Assembly: GCA_960531495.1 (NCBI GenBank)
Contig: OY482846.1
Location: 13,177,986 to 13,241,985 of the forward strand
Length of the DNA stretch: 64,000 bases
Origin: Zeus faber
Taxonomy: Eukaryota; Chordata; Actinopteri; Zeiformes; Zeidae
Reading direction: 5' to 3'
Shown here one piece after another: positions 61,944 through 64,000 of the stretch. Position numbers and translations under genes: made by a program. Under the pieces are notes generated by a model that was not told the origin of the DNA, did no database searches, and saw only the letters and a program-made list of their open reading frames with translations. Every line of letters begins with the position of its first letter. Positions within the stretch are counted from its first letter, which is position 1.

Positions 61944-63401
61944 ACATAGAAAATAGCCTAGCAATAAAGAGAGAGGGGTGGGTAGAGAAACAGAGAAAGA
62001 AAGCGAGAGAAAACAAAAACAGCCAGCAGCACCTGATCTCTTCCTCCAAAATTTGGGTGGGGTCTTGCGTGTGCTGCAGGATTGGAGAGGGTCTGTTTGG
62101 ATAGGGGGTGGGGGAGCGGCTCACCAGCTGCTTTCCTGACAGAGCCCACAGTTGTTGGCTCGTCGTAAAGCTGTGCATAGGAATTTTACAAAAAGTTGTG
62201 AAAATGGCTCTTCACACATCACCAGATTGTACAACAAGGAGTGAGACGGAGTGATAGCACAATATCCTGATGCACCATTTGCAAATGGCAGCTTTCATCC
62301 AGAAACCGTCTCCTGGGAGAAATACCACACAAGCAAAGGATCTGATAGGATGTATCGTCACCTACTCTGGTGCACCCGGTGACTCTGATGCCTGTAGGAG
62401 TTCAATTTAGTCTTTGAATCGTCCTATTTAAAGTGATGCCATGCACTGTCCCTTCCGCTTGCATTAAAGCACCAGTCGGTTGTGTGTATCACTGTCAGTG
62501 TGGATCAATCGGAGGACACCATATATGCAGGGGCCGGCACTGTACTACTACTAGTGTTTACACCACTATGCTATGTTTTTGTTTTTTTTATTATGTAGCC
62601 TATTCCTCTATCCCCCCAAAAATTAAGGACAAATAGTATATGTCCTTATCATCAAAAAAAACAATGATGTAAAAACCTTAATGAAATAACACTATCAGAA
62701 CAACAATGCACTGTTTAATAGCCTAATTTACACCAAATCCATCCCATTGGCTGGGGGTGCAAATGCTCTGTCTAGCAGCAGCAAGTGTACAATCAGCTGA
62801 GCTGAGCAGTGAGAATAATAGTCACATGTCAAACCTGGGTTTGTTTTTTTTCCCCTTCCACGTGTCAAGATACACTGAGCGGAAGGCGGGACCAAAACAA
62901 ACCCTCTGATTGGTCCACAATGTGTCACCAGCTCGTGATACGGAGAGAGACTGGCCTCTTAAAGGGCCAGGCGGCATTTTTTTTTTTTTTACTCCAACAA
63001 AACAACGCGCCCTACATCCCATATATAAATAATGAATTCATTTTACACTGTCGTATTGTTTTGTCGATTTGAATGTAAAATAACGAGAAAATAAATAATA
63101 TGTTAGCCACGAAAAATGGACCATATACGGCTATGACAATGTAATGGGTGAAAACATACGCATGATGTAGATTAAGTGGAATAACAATCCCAGGGACAGA
63201 AATGGATGCACTGCAAACTAAATACGAAAATAACAAGGAAATAAATACAATTCGGTCACAGAAAACTGAGAAATGTATTGCAAAAGTGCACGGGCCCCGT
63301 TATTATATGCACATTATTTAATGTCCACTATACTTATACTTGCGTAACAGTGTTGAGTCGGTGTGTCTTTAATTGTTTTTTTTGCATGAGTCCCATGCAC
63401 T

Positions 63402-63619
63402 GGGCGGGACTCCGCAGCCCCCTGGGCGGGCCGACGTGTCCGAGCCTTCTGAGGGGAAAAACAGCCTCTGCCAGACTGCGAGCACCCACCCGATGTGACT
63501 GTGCCGCGAGCAGGCTGCAGGATACGACCCGCGCCGCTGCCACCATCTATTATAAACAAGGCAGAGCACTGAGGTTGTCAAGATACCACCCATCATAACG
63601 GAAAGCGCATTCGCTGGCG
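63402..63619 (+). promoter_or_regulatory. Candidate promoter and first exon of a rightward gene
   Basis: Two GC boxes (GGGCGGG at 63402-63408 and 63424-63430) and CpG-rich sequence precede a TATAAA at 63551-63556. A start about 30 bp downstream would give a short exon ending at the donor GCG|GTAAGT (63620). No ATG lies in that exon, so it would be 5' UTR. On human gene order the gene could be stmn4; no coding sequence is in view to test this. Confidence 0.45.
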
Positions 63620-63657
63620 GTAAGTTTATTTTTTATTTCGACGTTGTGTTGTTGTTG

Positions 63658-63690
63658 TTTTTTTTCCTTTTTTTTTTTTTTTTTTTTTGG
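63658..63690. repeat. Poly-T tract
   Basis: A T-run interrupted by CC at 63666-63667, in the probable first intron of the rightward gene. Confidence 0.85.
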
Positions 63691-64000
63691 TTTCTGCCAC
63701 AGATTGTTATGGTCGTGATCGTGCGCGGTGTGTCCCGTCGTTTTGAGTGTGACCGCAAACAAGAACATGCCCAGGCAGAGACAATGCGGACCGGGCGTAC
63801 ATGCAGCTGATTGTTACCGCAACCACTTTCGTCACTCCGGTCGTTCGTTAATTTGATTCGTTTGATTAAAAAAAAATAATAATCAAAAAAGAAAATAATA
63901 AATAATAAAAAAATAATTGTCAAGCGAGCAGGTGACTCATTAGATGGCCGGAAATTTACTTTGGAAAGCTGCCCTTGTGGGATTGCGTTGTCGAGTAAAT

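Overview
The window is nuclear DNA from a bony fish, probably a compact-genome percomorph teleost. The evidence is spliced vertebrate genes with GT-AG introns, very dense (CA)n and (TA)n microsatellites, a CR1/L2/Rex1-type LINE, and short non-autonomous DNA transposons. The ptk2b gene packs 30 coding exons into about 14 kb. No bacterial, viral or CRISPR features were seen.

Layout. 1-9.3 kb: no gene recognised. 9.29-10.68 kb (+): a two-coding-exon gene for a 229-residue secreted helical protein that I do not recognise. 12.66-14.14 kb: a minisatellite with 30- and 42-bp units combined into a 72-bp higher-order unit, ending about 0.2 kb before chrna2. 14.37-21.58 kb (+): chrna2, a neuronal nicotinic acetylcholine receptor alpha subunit in six coding exons (565 residues). 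23.17-36.99 kb (-): ptk2b (PYK2 tyrosine kinase). All 30 coding exons could be placed; their phases agree at every junction and they give 995 residues, against 1009 in human. Its introns hold a decayed LINE, two adjacent hAT-like elements, a Tigger-like element with TA flanks, and a foldback element related to one in chrna2. 37-42.5 kb: probable 5' UTR and promoter region of ptk2b. 42.5-63.4 kb: about 21 kb with no supported exon, many microsatellites, a CCAAT-rich segment at 57.7-58.0 kb and a near-perfect hairpin at 58.65 kb. 63.4-63.62 kb: a likely promoter and first exon of a rightward gene lying mostly outside the window.

Gene order. chrna2 and ptk2b converge tail to tail, as PTK2B and CHRNA2 do on human 8p21. 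In human, STMN4 lies on the other side of PTK2B in divergent orientation, so the gene starting near 63.6 kb may be stmn4; this is an inference from synteny only. The known genes act in neuronal signalling: CHRNA2 forms cation channels that can admit calcium, and PYK2 is a calcium-responsive kinase. Nothing in the sequence shows that they are co-regulated.

I did not find a convincing new multi-gene system. The best candidates for novelty are the unrecognised secreted protein, the splice sites of ptk2b that are built from or touched by repeats, and the repeat structures around chrna2.
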